A stretch of DNA of 59,871 nucleotides, taken from contig CALXBC010000010.1 of assembly GCA_944386455.1 (NCBI GenBank), forward strand, positions 1 to 59,871. The letters are read 5' to 3'. The notes below the pieces were generated by a model that had not been told where the DNA came from, made no database searches, and saw only the letters and a list, made by a program, of their open reading frames with translations. The number at the start of each line of letters is the position of its first letter. Positions within the stretch are counted from its first letter, which is position 1. This DNA is from an uncultured Clostridia bacterium (GTDB taxonomy: Bacteria; Bacillota; Clostridia; Oscillospirales; Ruminococcaceae). The translations under genes and the position numbers were made by a program. Positions 57,872 through 59,871 of the stretch are shown in pieces.

Positions 57872-58684
57872 TTACATTGCGATTTTGGCATGTAAAAAAT
57901 CCACCGCCAGCTTAATATCGGCCGCAGGATTTTCTCCTACCTCGCGCTCAATCGTCAGGAAACCATGATATCCGATATTGTCCAGCGCTTTCAGATAACG
58001 CGGAAAGTCAACAAATCCCATACCGAGCGGAAGCTCCAGATAGGTCTGCTGCGGGTTGGCCTTGGTGAGCGCCAGTTTCACCCCGTCCTTTGCATGTGTG
58101 TGAACGATATAGTCCTTCAGCGTATCGACTGCGGCTACGGGATCGTCTCCGCAAAGCATGATAAGATTGGCGGGGTCAAAGTTGACCGCAACCCCCTTAG
58201 AGGACAGGCTGTCTAAAAATTCTTTGAGGCGCTGTGCCGGTTCGGGACCGGTCTCCACTGCAAAAAAGGCGTGGTTTTGCGCTGCATATTCCGCAAGCTG
58301 GTTACATGCCTCCTGCATTGCCTGATAGGTGTCGGAACTTTTATCTTCGGGAACCACCCCGATATGGGTAGTGATGATATTGGTGCCCAGTTCCAGCGCT
58401 GTGTCCACAATCTTTTTCGATTTTTCCACTCTCGCTTTGTTTTCTTCCCGCAGTTCAAATCCATGGCCGCCCAGATCGCCGCAGACGGCGGAGATTTTGA
58501 CGCCGTAGTGACTGAGGATTTCCTTTTTTTCCCTGATTATTTCCGGCGTTATATTTTCCGGTGCCAGGTCACCGCTTACGGCGTAAATCTGAACGCCGTC
58601 GATCCCAAGCTTTGCTGATTCTGCAATTGCCTGTTCAAACGGCAGCTGGAAACCGTCTGCCAGGACGCCAATTTTAAAATTCAT
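57872..58684 (-). CDS. Sugar phosphate isomerase/epimerase family protein
   Basis: A 270-residue TIM-barrel protein. Metal-binding candidates are Glu in AVETGP, Asp in VNFDPANL with the later VHTHAKD, and Glu in LTIEREVG near the end, all in the order seen in the xylose-isomerase-like family. The substrate is unknown. It is the second gene of a pair with the Gfo/Idh/MocA dehydrogenase (13 nt gap), a frequent partnership in inositol or sugar-derivative catabolism. Confidence 0.88.
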   Translation of the reverse strand: MNFKIGVLADGFQLPFEQAIAESAKLGIDGVQIYAVSGDLAPENITPEIIREKKEILSHYGVKISAVCGDLGGHGFELREENKARVEKSKKIVDTALELGTNIITTHIGVVPEDKSSDTYQAMQEACNQLAEYAAQNHAFFAVETGPEPAQRLKEFLDSLSSKGVAVNFDPANLIMLCGDDPVAAVDTLKDYIVHTHAKDGVKLALTKANPQQTYLELPLGMGFVDFPRYLKALDNIGYHGFLTIEREVGENPAADIKLAVDFLHAKIAM

Positions 58685-58697
58685 ACTGTTACCTCCA

Positions 58698-59684
58698 TCA
58701 ATTATGATTTATTTTTGCGTTGTTTACACCTTCCGTGATAACAGATATCACACCTTCTACCTCTTCAAACGGAACCGCAGCCGGCTGTGTATCATTTTCA
58801 ACGCAATTTTTAAAATACAGCATCTCTTCAAAATAACCGTCGGTGGTTGTCAGATTGATGCCGGTGTCCTCTGCCGCGGCCGCGGAAGAATAGTCCAAAA
58901 GCGTACCATCTGCCTGATATGCCTTCAGTCCGGTCTCATCCAGCCGCAGCACTGCTTTTTCAAAAATGACTTCATAGCCAACGCGGAACGGGTATTTTTC
59001 ACCTGCATACCAAGAAGCCTCCGCATAAACCGTTGCCTTGGGATAATCGTATTTTGCGATATAATGATCGGTTAAAGCATTACTGTGCGCTTGCGAACGA
59101 ACCGCGCTGACTGTATGCGGCCTGCCGAGCAGACTGTAAATAAAATCACAGTCGTGGATATGCAGATCAAAAGGAACCAGACCGCTGCGCTGCTCATCCT
59201 GCATCCAGTTATCCCAGGACCATGTAGGCGTGGCGGAAAGGCGCCAAAAATGTCCTTCCAGCAATTCACCGTATTTTTTTGTCCGGCAGATTTCTTTCAG
59301 AATCTGATAATCTTTCATAAAACGGATGACATGTGCAACCATCAGCTTCACATGATGTTCTTCTGCTGTTCGATACATTTCCTTGACATCTTCCGGATGC
59401 AGTGCGGCGGGTTTTTCGGTCAAGACATGTATTCCCTTTTTCAATGCTTTGATCGAATGCTCCTTATGCAGATAGGATGGCGTACAAACATCGATGATGT
59501 CAAATGATTCGTTTTCCAGCATTTCATCAAAATCAGTATACAGCTTTTCCCCGTCAGCCTTCTCGTTCAGCAGATCATGCCGGATATCACAGATGGCCGT
59601 CAGCTGCACTCCTTCCATAGCGCGCCAGTTTTTGAGATGGACGCTGCCCATACCGCCGACGCCAACTAACCCCACTTTCAGCAT
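58698..59684 (-). CDS. Gfo/Idh/MocA-family oxidoreductase
   Basis: NAD(P)-dependent sugar or inositol-type dehydrogenase; 328 residues. The N-terminal Rossmann motif GVGGMGSVH is followed by TEKPAA, the EKP motif with the catalytic Lys, and DLHIHDCDF, where His and Asp complete the active site. The substrate cannot be named from sequence. The ATG at 59684 has ggaaaggag 7 nt upstream; an in-frame ATG at 59708 would overlap it. The two-gene unit is read toward the pflA terminators. Confidence 0.9.
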   Translation of the reverse strand: MLKVGLVGVGGMGSVHLKNWRAMEGVQLTAICDIRHDLLNEKADGEKLYTDFDEMLENESFDIIDVCTPSYLHKEHSIKALKKGIHVLTEKPAALHPEDVKEMYRTAEEHHVKLMVAHVIRFMKDYQILKEICRTKKYGELLEGHFWRLSATPTWSWDNWMQDEQRSGLVPFDLHIHDCDFIYSLLGRPHTVSAVRSQAHSNALTDHYIAKYDYPKATVYAEASWYAGEKYPFRVGYEVIFEKAVLRLDETGLKAYQADGTLLDYSSAAAAEDTGINLTTTDGYFEEMLYFKNCVENDTQPAAVPFEEVEGVISVITEGVNNAKINHN

Positions 59685-59721
59685 ATAAATGCTCCTTTCC
59701 TGGATCATAGTTTAATTGTGC

Positions 59722-59750
59722 TTGACAATTCAAACATCTGATTTTATAAT
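59722..59750 (+). promoter_or_regulatory. Perfect consensus promoter facing out of the window
   Basis: TTGACA, a 17-nt spacer and TATAAT: an exact match to the sigma-A consensus on the plus strand, divergent from the dehydrogenase gene. No gene starts in the remaining 121 bp. Confidence 0.8.
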
Positions 59751-59831
59751 AATATAAATATTCGTTAAATTCCAGCGCGATTTTTTTATTTAATTAATGT
59801 CTACTGAATAAACCGCAAAACGGCATAAATA

Positions 59832-59860
59832 GTGACTTTAGCGGTGAATTATGGTATAAT
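59832..59860 (+). promoter_or_regulatory. Second outward promoter at the window end
   Basis: GTGACT, a 17-nt spacer and TATAAT with TGG just before (extended -10). In tandem with the promoter at 59722. Confidence 0.6.
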
Positions 59861-59871
59861 AAGTGCAAAGA

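Noticed and set aside
1-59871. CRISPR array, prophage or intact insertion sequence
   Set aside because: No regularly spaced repeats, transposase, integrase or phage structural genes were found; the repeats seen are short hairpin elements.

Overview
The window looks like a chromosomal piece of an anaerobic, probably endospore-forming member of the Clostridia, perhaps Oscillospirales/Ruminococcaceae-like. The class-level call rests on spmA/spmB, an [FeFe]-hydrogenase-like signalling protein, a radical-SAM PflA activase, a split transketolase and Firmicutes-type gene order (argS next to ywiB; ylmE-sepF-ylmH-divIVA-ileS-lspA-rluD). The family-level guess is weak and comes mainly from hairpin-rich intergenic repeats. 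Start codons are often TTG or GTG, supported by well-placed Shine-Dalgarno sequences. Most genes are housekeeping; there is no CRISPR array, prophage or intact insertion sequence.

Left part (1-14.3 kb): a tRNA-Gly(GCC) with encoded CCA is followed by tmk and a 327-bp repeat-filled gap. On the minus strand come a flavoprotein of unknown substrate, a small P-loop kinase and a GT4 glycosyltransferase. From a strong promoter at about 4.53 kb runs a five-gene redox-signalling operon: thioredoxin-like [2Fe-2S] ferredoxin, flavodoxin, nucleotidyltransferase, PAS-containing sensory [FeFe]-hydrogenase homologue and SpoIIE/PP2C-type phosphatase. After it lie two AT-rich genes for membrane-anchored orphans, a divergent signal-peptidase-like gene, metA (acetyl-CoA type by residue 111) and an ECF sigma factor with a putative membrane-bound partner.

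Middle part (14.3-36.8 kb): spmAB, a YfhO-type giant membrane protein, a CopA ATPase carrying a fused C-terminal CopZ-like domain behind its own internal Shine-Dalgarno sequence, a hairpin-rich repeat block and a sugar-phosphate isomerase. The minus-strand set ddl-murI-ywiB-argS ends with a homocysteine-methyltransferase-like protein that has lost its zinc ligands. Then follow a 63-aa orphan, cardiolipin synthase, the pbp1A-mreB pair, a BofC-like small protein, an M23 peptidase, a YfcE-type phosphoesterase and a run of three small proteins of unknown function.

Right part (36.8-59.9 kb): a long plus-strand run of miaB-ylbF-mutS-(DUF3267-like)-mutL-miaA-hfq (tRNA modification, mismatch repair, RNA chaperone) leads into a division/lipoprotein cluster of HlyD-like protein-ylmE-sepF-ylmH-divIVA-ileS-lspA-rluD. 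After that come a HAD phosphatase, transketolase halves and pflA. The window closes with a minus-strand sugar isomerase/dehydrogenase pair and, facing out of the window, a perfect consensus promoter followed by a second promoter.

All function calls come from reading motifs and gene order by eye; no database search was run.
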